This document shows positions 1 through 11,131 of a stretch of 64,000 nucleotides of DNA, one piece after another. Both the position numbers and the translations under genes were made by a program. The notes below the pieces were generated by a model. It had not been told where the DNA came from, made no database searches, and saw only the letters and a list, made by a program, of their open reading frames with translations. The stretch spans positions 19,896,956-19,960,955 of the forward strand of contig NC_062973.1 in NCBI RefSeq assembly GCF_023078275.1. The letters run 5' to 3'. The stretch's first letter is position 1; each line of letters starts with the position of its first letter. The DNA comes from Leguminivora glycinivorella (Eukaryota > Arthropoda > Insecta > Lepidoptera > Tortricidae).

Positions 1-135
1 CTACGTATTCACATCCTGATTATCATTAACCTGGTAAAGTGTGCACTGAAACATGGAATCACGGAACCGGGCCAATTCCGGACAATACTTGTAACAAGCC
101 CTAAAATCCGTGCACCGATCACGTCTACAATACAT
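1..135 (-). CDS. Possible terminal coding exon of an unrecognised cysteine-rich protein
   Basis: On the minus strand an open frame runs from about position 180 to a TAG at positions 1-3, with an internal ATG at 133-135. The 44 residues after that ATG hold five cysteines (for example MYCRRDRC and ACYKYC) and end in NDNQDVNT. The mixed codon use without stops looks more like coding sequence than the A+T-rich surroundings. No convincing splice acceptor was found, and an overlapping frame from an ATG near 275 also stays open for about 55 codons, so the reading frame is not certain. No family is recognised. It may be the last exon of a gene whose start lies within the first 700 bases, or chance. 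Confidence 0.28.
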   Translation of the reverse strand: MYCRRDRCTDFRACYKYCPELARFRDSMFQCTLYQVNDNQDVNT

Positions 136-180
136 TACCAGGAAACGCACCGACTCGAAAATATTGGACAGCGTCCAATA

Positions 181-1855
181 TTAATGAAAACTTTACAGTA
201 CGACGTTTGCAATTTCCGAAAGGAATCCTTGTACGTTTTACGAGACAATGGCTGTTTACGGGAGGCGATGGCAGCCGGAGCGCACAACTCATTTTACGCT
301 TCGCGTCATCAGTTCGATTGAGCGCCTATTCAGTAGCCGGCTGAAATGTTATTTTGAGTTGTTGGTGAGTGGCGACGAGTCAGAGGCTTAGATGAACCAG
401 CATTATTCTTGTCTAGGGGATTCCCTACTAATAGCTAGCCATAGACGTACGGATATGTGTCGTTCAGAATCAAGTCATACCATTCTGGAGAATGTACCGG
501 CACCGGACGCAGCACTTCGGTCACGAAATCACAATCAAATTAAATAGAAAACGAAGTATCGAACGTCTCATTGAGTGATCTCAGTGAGTAGCTTCGAAGT
601 TATTTCGTAACGGCCATAGGTTTCCTTACATTCGCCTAAGCTCGGCACCCGATTGGAACCAACCCTTGGAGTCAAAGATGCGTCGAGTGCAGACGTTTAT
701 TTGTTCTAAGATTTACGGGGTATCAAAAGCCTGTTTTATTAGCTATTACATGAATCGGACTGCCAACTAATCTGTAGGATTGGCAGTAAAATGGCGAGAC
801 ATTGAGGCGCTTTCGAGTTAAGTCGCAGCTTTGGGAGAACTTGGTAAACCTTTAAGTTATTTGTAGTTCTTGAGGATTTCAACAGATCAAAATTAAGGAA
901 GAATGAAGTTTTGAGAATGTTTTGGTTCACAGTATGCCAGACATTTCTAAATTATTTTACTAGGAGACACCTATGGAAGAATTTGTTTTAATACGGCAAA
1001 TAGTCAACGGTTGGACCTACAGTATACCTTGGTTATAATGTATGATTATGGTATACAAATAGGTATTTTCATGACTCTCAGGGTATGATGGGATACGAAT
1101 ATAACCGGAACAGTGCAATCGGTGCCTAGTTTTAACCTAACCTAACCGAAAATATAAATAAGGCTATAACTTTGTAAATAAGACGAAGAAAGACAAATAA
1201 TTATGTATCCAACTAAATTAATATGTCCACCGTATCTATATTCATCAAAGCAATAAAATAGTTAGTCAAGCACAATTTCCTGAAAGGCTCGAGCCAGCAA
1301 AACACAGTCTTTCGCTCCAACGACACACGCTCGCAATAATACAGAAACAAATAACCACAGACCACCTCAACTGCTAGATACCACGTCACCACGTCAAAGT
1401 CACCACGCACTACACGCATGTTATGTTCTCCCATAGTAATTGATCCCCATTCCCCAGCGCCAGCACAGTCTACAGTTTAACTCGATTTGCTTTTTGTATG
1501 TCGGATGTTCTCTTCTACGGTCGCAATTCTCAACCGATTTTTGTTTTTGTGACAAATTAGTTTTTTTGTTGATCCAGTTTTTGCGAATTTTCGTAAAGGA
1601 CTTACGCGCGGAAACCATCGTGAAATGAGTGTAATAATGACTTAAAGGAATAAGTGTTTTTCACTTTTGCTGTGTCTAAGCATATTGCAATGGTTAGTAG
1701 TTTAGGCTCACAGAGTCACTAGTTTAGCATGGGAACGCATCCGCTTGATGGCTAATGCAATTAAGTATGCCAAAATTTGCAACCAGCACAGTTTAATTGT
1801 GGAAATATTTATAGAAAACTGAGTTTTTAGGTTGAGCCTGTGCTGTTTTAGATTT
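181..1855. other. Gene-free stretch, nothing assigned
   Basis: No convincing exon is seen. Positions 240-660 are less A+T-rich than the rest and could hold a promoter or leader for the candidate exon at the left edge, but no core-promoter motif settles this. A short CCTAA-type run (TAACCTAACCTAACC) lies near 1132-1146. Confidence 0.4.
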
Positions 1856-1987
1856 ACCTAGTCTAACCAAAAAGAGCGGCAACATCTTAGTAAGTGTCGT
1901 CCCGTTTTCTCACACATATTGGTTTGAAAGAGATGGCACGACAATGTTGCCACTTTTTAATTTCTACTCTTTTTGGTCAGACTGTAG
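1856..1987. mobile_element. MITE, family shared with 56.66-56.79 kb
   Basis: The ends are inverted repeats: AGTCTAACCAAAAAGAG on the left against CTCTTTTTGGTCAGACT on the right, followed inward by GGCAACAT and ATGTTGCC. The middle, with CGTTTTCTCACACATATT, recurs at 56663-56792. Two copies with the same ends and core support a small non-autonomous DNA transposon. Confidence 0.7.
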
Positions 1988-3473
1988 GTATGTCAGATGC
2001 TGCTCAATTGCGCTGCTCCTCATGTTTGGCGACCACGCGATCTTTGTAAGCATTTCACAATGCGGTGTCTATGTACCTAGTCTGTGCAAATAACACAAAT
2101 CAAAGAGGCCGTGGACAGCTATATCGGCGATTTCCTTATCGCCGCCCATATATCCGACATAAGGGTTTAGGGATGATCTGTTGGAATATATTATGGAACT
2201 CAATTTGGGGTAGTTTTTGGTAGTTTATTGTGAAGTCTCTTGCTTATAGGAATATTTATGACTTAATGGGGGAATTTAGGGTCCTAGAGCCCTCTGTAAT
2301 GACTCGGAAGTGCATAGAGATAAGTGATGCAACTAAGTAGGTTTTACCTGGTTATTCCGAACGGTTCCTCGCTCGTTCGAACAGAATAACTAATTAGTTT
2401 TGCAAAGTATTGCAGTTTGTTAATCTATAGTCTTTTCTAATTATTAAAACAGTCGTATTCATAACATTCTGTTATTATATGTGACGTCAAATTGATTTCA
2501 TAAACCTCTCAGGTGTTCACAGACTATCAGCTCAAAATATATATACTGTCAGTTATTCCCCTGTCATTTTTTAGTTTTAGTCGTTGATCTGCAGTTTTGC
2601 AGTCCTGAATCTGCAGTCGGCGACAAATAAGTACATTGGATTTACAAAATCTACTAGGTTATTTTTATGTTAGAATATGACATAAACAAGCTCTTGTTAT
2701 TAATATTAAATCAGTCAAATTAGCGTTGTTTTTATCAAACGCAGTCAAGTGACTTATTTGGGTCATTTCCTCTCTAACATGGCGTCGGATCTAATTGGCA
2801 ATTGATCGGCAAAATTTCATCGCTTCAGGGAATGCAGACCCTTTATCTAAATAAAGGGCTTCATTTGTTTCTAAGTATCCGTCTCCTAAAGGATAAATAA
2901 TATCTTAATTATGACTCGAATGAGGTATAAAAAAATGCATGCATGTTTACTAGAAGAGTGTCGTTTGTATAATAGGTGGATAAAAGTTATATTTTTTATA
3001 ATCTATATTAAATAGGCTATCGTGTCATATTTTTTATTTATAGAAAAAGCAAACAGTTTGTCATTTATGATGACCTGAATTTGTAAATCATGGATGAAAA
3101 TTTCAATTTTTTTATTTTTTTTATTTTATTTACCATTAAATTATAATTTTAGTACTAAAAACGAATTCTACGTTATTGATTTACTCGAAAACGATACCAA
3201 ACATGACCTATTAACTAAACGGGGTAAGTTAGAATTTTTCAAACCAAGCCGGGTGAAGCGGTACTTTGACCCCCCCTCCCGGGCCCCAGGGGGGAGGCTC
3301 CCGAAGGCTCCCGATCTTAATCGGCTTATTTTGATATAAGGAACAACTGTGCCAAGTTTCATGCTTTGGTCAAAAAATTTAAGGTTTTTCAATAAACTCC
3401 CTAGCTATCATGAGCTGCTCGGTTTCAAAAACCGTTTTGTGATTTTGTGTTTGACACTTAGCCAAAAAGTATA
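1988..3473. other. Gene-free A+T-rich stretch
   Basis: Nothing is assigned. A short C/G-rich island at about 3268-3330 (runs of C then G) sits in otherwise A+T-rich DNA. Open frames here use A+T-rich codons and lack splice context. Confidence 0.4.
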
Positions 3474-3620
3474 GGTACCTACCAGCAGCGGCTGGTTCAT
3501 ACAAGCCGATTTCCACCGGCTTGCCTAAAATTGATTACTAGTAAACTAATGTTAAGGTAGGTTTATTTTTACTCAGTGTTGCCGCAGAAATTTTCACCAG
3601 CCGCCACTGGTACCTACCCA
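3474..3620. mobile_element. MITE with GGTACC-CAGC-type inverted ends
   Basis: The left end GGTACCTACCAGCAGCGGCT is matched in reverse complement by the right end, which reads CACCAGCCGCCACTGGTACC. The arms are about 25 bases and imperfect. The interior is A+T-rich and non-coding. Confidence 0.6.
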
Positions 3621-5139
3621 AATCACCCAATAATGGGCATGGCACCAATTATGGGATGGTAAGCATAAATTATGTAAATAATATTTGTATTACTTAATCA
3701 CCAGTTTTTAAATGCTTACAACTTTTTATCACAGAACCAAAGAGTTGGCATTAGCTGTTTTAAATAAATTGTTCCGTGACAAAAAATGGGTGGAAAGTGA
3801 GAAAAAGTGTTGACAAATTCATATAATAAATAACCAAATAATTAGTTCTCGCCTTTGTATAATAGAAATTATCTAACTTCTTACTAACATGTAACCTCTG
3901 CAAAAGAGTGATTATGAATCAAGCCCAACCAAATGCACCATCCGTAATTAAAACGCGTCTAGTATTTATCAGATATAATTTATGCATACACGCATAATGG
4001 AATACGGTGAATACTCGAGCATTATGCATTTACAACCCGTTGATACCGTAATTGCACTTTTGTAATATTAAAGAGATACGTTGGTAATGGTGGGGTGGAG
4101 AACAAGTGATAAACGGGCAGCGAGAAACTACAGTATTCCTGATACATTCTGAAAAATAGGAATTTCCCCTTTTATGAACATGGCGCCAGTAATTGAATGG
4201 ACACATTTATAAACAAGTTTGTTTGTTAAAAATAAATGGCACCACAGTGCCCATGACTAGTGAAACAAAAAAACCGTTGCGTTCACTTGTTATAAATACT
4301 GAAAGAATATTGCTTTTATTGCGGTATATTTCATTACATATGAGCCATATAAATAGAAAACTTAGTCTAGCACTTTCTTAAATCATTTAGGTCATAGTGT
4401 TATTTGACTACGGCTTTTTTTAGATAAGGTGAGTTTCCCCAGATAGATTGTAGTCGTGATCTAGAATAACATCAGCTGTGCCACACAAAGCGAAAATTCA
4501 TTCACAGATATACTTAGGTAGACGTATGAAATTGTGACGTTAGTTCGGTACCCTGTTTCCGTACTTACCCGCGACTCTCTTAACTTGGGCCACCCCCGGT
4601 GCAAGGGCTGCCGTTCGTTTGAGCGGCCCGCGTCCCCCGAGACAACTCTTTGAGCAACTCGGGGGGTGCGAGGCGAAATAATTCTAAACCCTCTAGGAAT
4701 TTAGAAATATTATTTTTGATCAACGTTTATGTTGCGAGGAATTTAGCTTTAAAGTGACGGTGACGGTATCGTTGTTTTTAATTTCTGGATTTACCTGTTT
4801 TCTTGTAAGCACATTCTGTAGCTGATTTTTTTTATTAGTACTAAATTATTACACATTTTTGACAACACGGAATTTTTTTTATATAAGATGTTTGCATCTA
4901 TCGTCACAATACATGTACGGTTCTTTTGAAAACTATATATTATTTAAAAATTGTGACTTTTTAATATATTTGATTTAGTTTCCTATTTGGTGCATTTTTT
5001 TTAGCTAATTAACACAATTTAAGTTCGATCAAAGGAATAGAAAATTGGTAATACCACATATAATAGTACTTATTATCACGCCAATTCTCACTACCTATTT
5101 ATCATTAGGTATATAAGTTAAAGTAAGCTTTATAAAATA
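3621..5139. other. Gene-free stretch with one G+C-rich block
   Basis: Mostly A+T-rich. A G+C-rich block at about 4548-4680 contains CCCCCGAGACAACTC and a related inverted partner CAACTCGGGGGG, giving a short imperfect foldback. No gene is seen. Confidence 0.4.
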
Positions 5140-5270
5140 TTAACACTTTCGAAACCGGGCTCTACGCGGCGCTACGACATTTTCGCTACATACGGGGAAA
5201 CCCATGTAATCGGCTACGCTTCTACGAGCGGTGTGCCCGACAGTCGGGTTCTTGGTAGCGAAAGTGTTAA
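5140..5270. mobile_element. Short MITE flanked by TTAA (piggyBac-type target)
   Basis: The element starts CACTTTCG and ends CGAAAGTG, and each end abuts TTAA (5140-5143 and 5267-5270). A TTAA duplication is the signature of piggyBac insertion. The interior contains GCGGCGCTACGACAT and CCCGACAGTCGGG. About 130 bases in all, non-coding. The superfamily call is from the target site only. Confidence 0.65.
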
Positions 5271-6037
5271 CTGCTACCATCAGCTCACTAAGCATCAAAT
5301 CCCGCCCGAAATGTTAATTAGTATCGCCTTACAACTCAGCAAAAGTCAAAGTTGCAAAAGTGTCAAAAACTCAAGAGCTCACATGAAAGCCTTGCTCTGA
5401 AAGGGGCGCCCGCGGTGCAGGTGACACTCCCAATCAAAGCCTGGCTGAATATTAAAAGGTCATTACACTAATGAATCGTATCAGATTCCGCCGTCGTGGG
5501 CCTATTGAGGTCTCCTTCGGACGTCTTTAAAACTTTCTTACGGAGCGTCTTTTGTCCGAAGTTCAAGTTTTTTGCTTGCATATATGAAAATAGTCGGGTA
5601 TGAAAAGGACTAAGTAATGAGTGTGGGATGTACCATGCTGTGTAGTGAGGGCGCGTTGTTGTTATTTTAACTAATAGCATGCACGGTCTTTAGGGTATTT
5701 AAGTATAAAGTGCAATGTTTATCACAACTGTAGCCTCATACAAAAACTCGTCATATTTATTTCATTTGAAGTATTTTATTTTCCCAATTTCCAGAAATAA
5801 TCTTTAAAGAGAAATCGTCCAAAATATACAATGAATCCCAACGTCAATTATAGTCAGTTGATTTCGATGAAATACGTAAAATGTATTACTGAGGATTTCA
5901 GACTGTTAATAGAAAAAAGCTTTTAAAAACAATCATATTGTTTACAGGAAATGTTGAATGAATAAAGCAAAAATCGAAAGGTGAGCGGACTACGGTGCTT
6001 AGCCCGAATTTACCTCTGTTGGACGTTTAAAAAAAGT
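5271..6037. other. Gene-free stretch
   Basis: No repeat or exon is recognised. A minus-strand open frame at 5468-5680 has no start context, splice sites or recognisable domain and is treated as chance. Confidence 0.35.
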
Positions 6038-6049
6038 TAAACTGAATAT

Positions 6050-6308
6050 CAGATATATATAGCCTGTGTGGTGACGGGTTAAGAATTTCACCACCCCCTT
6101 TCTTCCCGTGGGTGTCGTAGAAGGCGACTAGGGGATATGGGTTAAATTGTGGCGTAGGCTAGAGGCTGGCAACCTGTCACTGCAATGTCACAGTTTCGTT
6201 TTCTTTCAACCCCTTATTTGCCAAGAGTGGCACTGAAGCTTTAGTGGTTTCATGTGTTCTGCTTACCCCTTTGTGGGATACAGGCGTGATTGTATGTATG
6301 TATGTATG
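6050..6308 (+). mobile_element. Retroelement 3' end (SINE/LINE-like) with (TATG)n tail and 12-bp target duplication
   Basis: The element runs from CAGATATATATAGCCTG to a (TATG)n/(ATGT)n tail at about 6286-6310. The same 12 bases, TAAACTGAATAT, lie immediately before it (6038-6049) and immediately after the tail (6309-6320): a target-site duplication as made by target-primed reverse transcription. The body, with GGTGTCGTAGAAGGCGACTA and CTTTGTGGGATACAGGCG, matches a 3' end that I recall as frequent in Lepidoptera. It has no open frame, so it is either a SINE or a 5'-truncated LINE. Confidence 0.8.
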
Positions 6309-6445
6309 TAAACTGAATATTTGTTGGACAAGCACCGGGCATTTTTAGGCTCTATTTATTGTGCTAGCCTTTGACTAGCTCGCAAACGTATGTCAAAGGC
6401 CTAAAACGCGGTCAGTCACGGTCATAATAGGGATGAAGACTACAT

Positions 6446-7055
6446 AAAAAAACCGGCCAAGTGCGAGTCGGGCTCGCGCACAAAGGGTTCCGTAGCAGCA
6501 AATATAATAAACCAATAACTTAACCAAAATTACAGTTAAATCAACCTATCTCAAAAACTATAAGAGATACTTTGATCAAACCAAAAATCGTTGAAAGAGT
6601 TAATTAGCATGCATCACCTCTATTTTTTTTAGAATTTTATACCCCGTAGTTATAAAAATAGAGGGGGGGGACATACTTTTTACGACTTTGAGAGCTGATA
6701 TCTCAAAAACCGTTCACTTTAAGAAAAATGTTTTTTAGAAAACTTTATATCATTTTAAAAGACCTTTCCATTGATACCCCACACGGGTATGTACATCGAA
6801 AAAAAAATTTTCATCCCTCAGTTACATGTATGGGGGCCCCACCCCCAATTCTTTTTTTTTACTATTTAGTGTCATAATTTTGTAGCGGTTCATACAACAC
6901 ATATTCCCATCAAATTTCATCACTGTAGTACTTATAGTTTCCGAGTAAATCGGCTGTGACAGACGGACAGACGGACAGACGGACAGACGGACAGACGGAC
7001 ATGACGAAACTATAAGGGTTCCGTTTTTGCCATTTTGGCTACGGAACCCTAAAAA
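6446..7055 (-). mobile_element. MINE-2-like element with (GTCY)n microsatellite, divergent copy
   Basis: The left end reads AAAAAACCGGCCAAGTGCG, followed by a sub-terminal GGGTTCCGTAGC. The right part has a (GACA/GACG)n run at about 6957-7000, then GACGAAACTATAAGGGTTCC and CTACGGAACCCTAAAAA. These are the hallmarks of lepidopteran MINE-2 elements (MITE-like, carrying a (GTCY)n microsatellite). The interior differs from the copies at 20.5, 60.3 and 62.5 kb, so this is a separate subfamily. Non-coding; open frames across the microsatellite are artefacts. Confidence 0.8.
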
Positions 7056-7065
7056 TGGCATTCTG

Positions 7066-7315
7066 TTTAGTCCGTCAGTTAGATCGTCCAAAAATACTGA
7101 ACACATATTTTTGGCTTTTTCTAATTAATGACAAAATACAAAGATATAAAGCATCAAAGTTCCGGAGGCTTGTGACGTCACTTATACGTAAAAATTGTAC
7201 CTAGGCGTGACGTCACGCGAAACTTCAACGCACTGCACCGTCGTCATTTTTTGTTTACGACAAAAAATAAAAAATACGTGTCTAAAATTCTTTGATAATC
7301 TAACTGACGGACTAA
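7066..7315. mobile_element. MITE with TTAGTCCGTCAGTTA ends
   Basis: TTAGTCCGTCAGTTAGAT at the left is matched in reverse complement by ATCTAACTGACGGACTAA at the right. The core contains two GTGACGTCAC-type CRE palindromes at about 7171-7180 and 7207-7216. It lies only about 10 bases beyond the MINE-2-like element. Confidence 0.7.
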
Positions 7316-8215
7316 TTAGTTTTTTTTTGTCGTCTCGCCTATTGAGAATTCTATTCTGATCCTTAGGTACTAGCAATCATCAATTTCTAAGCATTATTAA
7401 ACCAGATAATGAATTATGATTTATTAGAAAAAATCATACCTACCTTACCTTACCAAAAACATTAAAATCAATACACCAAAATTATTGTTAGGTTATTGTA
7501 AATTGGATAATCACGATGTATTTAAATAATAACCAAATTATCATTAATTATTTCAAAGAGTTAATACTTAATCTAAAAATGTATAGTTCTCTACTTTAAC
7601 AGCCAAAACTGATGATCAGTGTCATATGTACCTATTGTGGTCACTAAAGAAGATAATGTAGTTTACTTTTTCATTAGTATTAATTATTGTCTAAATAAAC
7701 AAATTCTAAGCTATATCAAACACCTTAACAACAAAATTAGAAATCTTTGATAATCGCAAAGAACTAAGAAAAAGAAGAAGAAGGGGGTACTTGGTTGCTG
7801 CCAAATTCTGCATAGTAAATAAAATAATGTTGGTTAACTAGTATTCAAACATTGGTATCTCATGTCCCAAGTTAGTCAAAGCAAACTTATTATCAATTAA
7901 ACTTGCTACTTAAACAGAGTCTCTACCATGAGATACTCAAACTACTCTACTCCAGAACGTCAAACGTTTTAGTGTACATTAATAAAAATTATATATTCAT
8001 TGGCCATTGTATGTATGGTCTTGAATAAGTGACTCCAAACGGTTACTTGGGCGAATCAACTTTTTGACCGACAGTGTTTTTTGGCATCACTCAAAATGTC
8101 TCTAAGGTTACCAAGCAATCAAATCTCTAAACAAAGTCTTAGTTTATTGAGTTTAACAGTCAGGTCTTTGAATATTTAAACATCCACCATAAAGACAAGT
8201 GTATCAAGAAATCCA
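7316..8215. other. Gene-free stretch; holds the left member of a long direct repeat
   Basis: No gene. The segment at about 7880-7917, with CAATTAAACTTGCTACTTAA, is repeated almost exactly at about 8951-8988, on the far side of the MITE and LINE fragment described next. Confidence 0.5.
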
Positions 8216-8572
8216 TTATACAGAGTGGGGCCTGTAACAAAGGCGAAGAATTGAACTGTAGGCTATTCTCCTTATACTGATCAACATTTGTTCAGTGACT
8301 TTTAAAAATTATGAAGTCTTTAAATTTTTAATTTTTCATACAAAATAAATATTAGCTTCAATCTATGCCATTATTGTTGTCATTGACGTAGTCTGTCACA
8401 CTTTAGACTTAACAGAATTCGCAATACATTACCTCTTAGAAAAAACTTTCAAGGGTGATAAAAATCAAAATACAAGTTATTTTTAAAAGTCGCCGAACAA
8501 ATGTTGATCAGTATAAGGAGAATAGCCTAGAGTTCAATTCTTCGCCTTTGTTACAGGCCCCACTCTGTATAA
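8216..8572. mobile_element. MITE with ~95-bp terminal inverted repeats
   Basis: The left arm (about 8221-8311, starting CAGAGTGGGGCCTGTAAC) is the near-exact reverse complement of the right arm (about 8478-8568, ending GTTACAGGCCCCACTCTG). Both ends abut TATA, consistent with insertion at TA as in the Tc1/mariner superfamily. The A+T-rich centre is non-coding. Confidence 0.8.
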
Positions 8573-8800
8573 GTGTGGGCGGTATTGGCATGAAGTGCTT
8601 TGCTTCTTCTATTCTTATGCGCACTGCCAAGGAGTGGAATTTCTTTCCAGCGGCTATATTTCCGTGCTCATATAACCCGACAACCTTCAAATCTAGGGTG
8701 AACAGGCATATTCTGGATGAGCTCACTCCATTGTAGGCTACGTATTTGCATTTGGCCAGTCTGTGGCCAAGGGTAAGCCCATTTGTAATAAAAAAAAGTG
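8573..8800 (+). pseudogene. 3' end of a non-LTR retrotransposon (reverse-transcriptase C-terminus)
   Basis: The plus-strand frame ending at 8736 reads AKEWNFFPAAIFPCSYN, then TTFKSRVNRHI. This is the conserved C-terminal tail of jockey/CR1-type LINE polymerases (W-N-x-L/F-P...FP...Y....FK.RVNR.). After the stop come about 60 bases of 3' untranslated sequence and an A-rich end (TAATAAAAAAAAG) at about 8788-8800. Everything upstream is lost and the left border touches the preceding MITE. Dead 5'-truncated copy. Confidence 0.75.
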
Positions 8801-10325
8801 AAATTTTCTTTGAAAAGTCTGCGAACAGATCTGATTAGAGGCAGTCAAAAATTGGTTCGCCCTCTTACTAAAACCAAAAACTACAAAACGCGTTTCCATG
8901 ACGTTTACGCTATTGAGTCAAGTTCTATAAAACGTCAATAACTCATAGTTAAAGCTCTTATTACCAATTAAACTTGCTACTTAAACAGTTTGGAAAAGCG
9001 AAACCGTGTCCCCGTCACCGCTGCGAAGTGAGTTATGGAACAACGCCATGATACCGGCGGCTCGTTATTCATTTGTACAAAGCTATCTATGTAAATGTGC
9101 CTCATTCCTGTTTGTTAGACTGCCTTTGACCTGTTTATGACTGTTTAGCTATTGGTGTTTTTGTTTGAGGTTTTATACAATGTTGGTATTGATTGATATA
9201 GGTTTTAAAATTTTAACTGTGTCGGTGTGCGGAAAATTAATCCATAAATCTAAATAATTCATAAATTAATGTTTTTTGATAAGAATAAATAGATGGATAT
9301 TAATATAATTTTTTACAATTATTTTTTTGCTCTAGTCATGGATAATACTGCCCATTAATTAAAAAACTAAAAAAAAAATATTCTTATCAAAATTTATTGA
9401 AAATAACCCTGTTGACTTTTCATTTTCAAGGTCGAAAACTTTTATTTAATAAATGTCCTACTTAATACAGCTTAGTTCGCTACAAGTTATTTATATTTTT
9501 GTGGTTAAGAATAATTATGATGACATATCCTAGAATATATTACAGTTTGTTGATAAAAATTATTGTAAACAGTATCATCACAACACAGGCCTCCCGTCCA
9601 TGTCAAGATAGACCCCATTAATATCGCGCATCGCGCCCCACATCAACCTAGAAGTGAACATGAGGCTTGACACAAGGATGGGTCTTGTAATTATATGGAC
9701 CCTGAATGCTTGCTGTATATTTTAGAATCTTGACATCAAGTGTAATTAATTTTACATTTTTATTTGTTTTATTGTGCCACACTGTCCATGACTGGAGCAA
9801 GAGCATTTGTTGTTGTCATGAACGGATTGAATGAAAACTAGTTTCTTTTGAGTGACATTTAAAACACTACATTTTGTTTGATAGAAGTTAAAAATGTATA
9901 TACTGTTTTTTTTTCCAGTTTGATTAAAATTTTATTAAGGTAAAATTTATTGTATTTTTTATGTATTTTATATTTCGTTTTTTGAGTAGTATCCTACAAC
10001 ACAAGCGTTATTGACCTTACAATCGGGCTTAGTCGATCAATTTGGGTTGATATTTTTGAGGGTTTCCACCAGGGACACCATTTCTGTTTTTAAGTAAATT
10101 TTAAACGTGGGGGCAAATTATTTGATAGTTATTAGACTGATATGAATACGATATGTCACTGTGAAACATTACTACTTTTTCTTCTGTAATTAACCTATTA
10201 AGGTAGTGTCTATAAAGACAAAGGTGTTTACACCTTTCTTAGTGTCGTACAACCTCCATTCCCAACGCAATTAGGGTTTTCATGTCGCTACGTAATTTTC
10301 TGGTCACCCCACTAGGGCCGCAATA
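8801..10325. other. Gene-free A+T-rich stretch
   Basis: Contains the right member of the direct repeat (8951-8988). Otherwise A+T-rich with poly-A/T runs. No exon or repeat is recognised. Confidence 0.4.
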
Positions 10326-10472
10326 ACGGCTCAGCCACGACATTGGTCTAAGCGCGACAGCGGCGAGCGGCGGCCATACATTGAAGCGAGACACAGCGAT
10401 GGGACTTTTCATTCGCACGTATGGCTGCCGCTCGCCGCTGCCGCGCTTAGACCAATGTCGTGGCTGGGCCGT
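10326..10472. mobile_element. Foldback MITE, ~47-bp G+C-rich arms
   Basis: The left arm 10332-10378 begins CAGCCACGACATTGGTCTAA. The right arm 10420-10466 is its reverse complement with two or three mismatches. About 40 bases separate the arms. The G+C content of the arms stands out strongly from the surroundings. Non-coding. Confidence 0.8.
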
Positions 10473-10544
10473 AAACCTGCTGACCTAGCCAAGGTGACAA
10501 TCGCTTGTACTATCGACAATGAAACGATGTGACTCTATTAGGCA

Positions 10545-10831
10545 GCGTTCCCACTTATGCGTCGCGTGTCTCGGGGCGCGCAAAGGGCGTCCGCGCCACG
10601 CCACCTGAGTGTAATTCAAAAAGCGTCTCCTCAGTACATTTTGTATAGGAAGGACGTAAGGCGCGCCGCCAAGCGGCGCGGCGCGCGCCCCGCCGCCGCC
10701 ACGCCACCTGGGGCGCGTCTTACGTCTTTCCTATACAAAATGTACTGAGGAGGCGTTTTTTGAATTACACTGAAGCGGCGTGGCGCGGACGCCCGTTGCG
10801 CGCCCCGAGACACGCGACGCTCTGGTGTGGC
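10545..10831. mobile_element. Foldback MITE, ~108-bp arms
   Basis: The arms 10559-10667 and 10713-10820 are near-perfect reverse complements. They share GCGTCGCGTGTCTCGGGGCG, CAGTACATTTTGTATAGG and AGGACGTAAG. The short centre is G+C-rich (GGCGCGGCGCGC). Because the element is symmetrical, nearly the same 60-residue frame appears on both strands; neither is a gene. Confidence 0.85.
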
Positions 10832-10987
10832 CGGTCGCTTACTCTACCATATGAATGCGACAGTGTTCTTCTTCTTCAGTGGTTCCCTCAGTGCTGAGGA
10901 TTGTGACATCATGTCATTCTGTTGAAGACTGTTAGGTGCCTCCACAGGCATATTTTCTTCGCCAAGCGCATAGCCTAGTGCAGTTTT

Positions 10988-11131
10988 AAGGCCGAGCCAC
11001 ACCGGATGCGTATGCGTAGACGCACGTGCGCGTACCGCTGCGTTGTATAACATGAATTCTCACAAGACCTGTCACACCGCCTGCGTGTACGTTCACGTCT
11101 ATGCATAAGCATCCGGTGTGGCACAGCCTTT
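10988..11131. mobile_element. MITE with CACACCGGATGC inverted ends
   Basis: AAGGCCGAGCCACACCGGAT (from 10988) pairs with ATCCGGTGTGGCACAGCCTT (ending at 11130). The arms are about 34 bases. Third foldback element within 800 bases. The element itself is non-coding. Confidence 0.75.

Noticed and set aside
10557..10813. Nearly the same ~60-residue open frame on both strands
   Set aside because: It is the direct result of the 108-bp inverted arms of a foldback MITE; composition and symmetry explain it.
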